5,465 bases of DNA from Oscillospiraceae bacterium (GTDB taxonomy: Bacteria; Bacillota; Clostridia; Oscillospirales; Oscillospiraceae), in contig JAFVAS010000130.1 in the NCBI GenBank assembly GCA_017480395.1, positions 1 through 5,465 on the forward strand. The letters are read 5' to 3'. The position numbers and the translations under genes were made by a program. Below, piece by piece: positions 5,428 through 5,465 of this stretch (the first letter of the stretch is position 1; each line of letters begins with the position of its first letter). A model generated the notes under the pieces. That model made no database searches. It saw nothing but the letters and a program-made list of their open reading frames with translations, and had not been told where the DNA came from.

Positions 5428-5465
5428 GGGAGCATAGCTCAGCTGGTTAGAGCACCTGCCTTACA
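5428..5465 (+). tRNA. tRNA-Val (UAC), 5' half, cut by right edge
   Basis: The acceptor 5' strand GGGAGCA (5428-5434), TA linker, D stem GCTC/GAGC (5437-5440 and 5450-5453) with loop AGCTGGTTA, A26, and anticodon 5' stem CCTGC (5455-5459) are all present. The loop reads C-T-TAC-A, which places anticodon TAC (5462-5464) and so valine. The 3' half lies outside the window. It sits behind a strong dedicated promoter. Confidence 0.93.

Overview
The window looks like chromosomal DNA from a GC-rich, endospore-forming anaerobic member of the Firmicutes, probably a clostridial lineage of the Oscillospiraceae type. That placement is an inference. It rests on the dipicolinate synthase pair (spore-specific), a YerC/TrpR-like regulator and a DUF1273/SLOG protein of clostridial type, a ferrous-iron uptake system, strong AGGAGG ribosome binding sites, and high GC at third codon positions. 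Coding density is very high. I see no insertion sequences, CRISPR arrays, integrases or other clear mobile elements.

Left half, minus strand (2559 down to 1): dpaA (spoVFA), dpaB (spoVFB), feoA and feoB, the last running off the left edge. Every junction overlaps (11 bp, then two 4-bp ATGA overlaps), so the four genes are probably one transcript. The only gap with promoter-like sequence is upstream of dpaA. It holds a candidate mother-cell sporulation promoter just downstream of the terminator of the preceding gene. The layout therefore joins dipicolinic acid synthesis for the spore core to a ferrous-iron uptake pair. This is the most unusual point in the window.

Middle (2668-3342): a minus-strand DUF1273/YpsA-like SLOG-family gene ends in a strong rho-independent terminator at 2624-2653. 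Its sigma-A-type promoter lies back to back with the promoter of the plus-strand operon, in a 162-bp divergent intergenic region.

Right half, plus strand (3343-5329): a tightly overlapping three-gene operon encodes a YerC/YecD TrpR-like DNA-binding protein, a class I SAM-dependent methyltransferase, and the redox-regulated chaperone Hsp33 (HslO). After Hsp33 a perfect-consensus sigma-A promoter drives a tRNA-Val(UAC) gene cut by the right edge.

Most of the window is recognisable housekeeping or sporulation content. I did not find a clearly new molecular system. The best leads are the dpaAB-feoAB fusion of operons, the compact FeoB in it, and the possible sporulation promoter in front.
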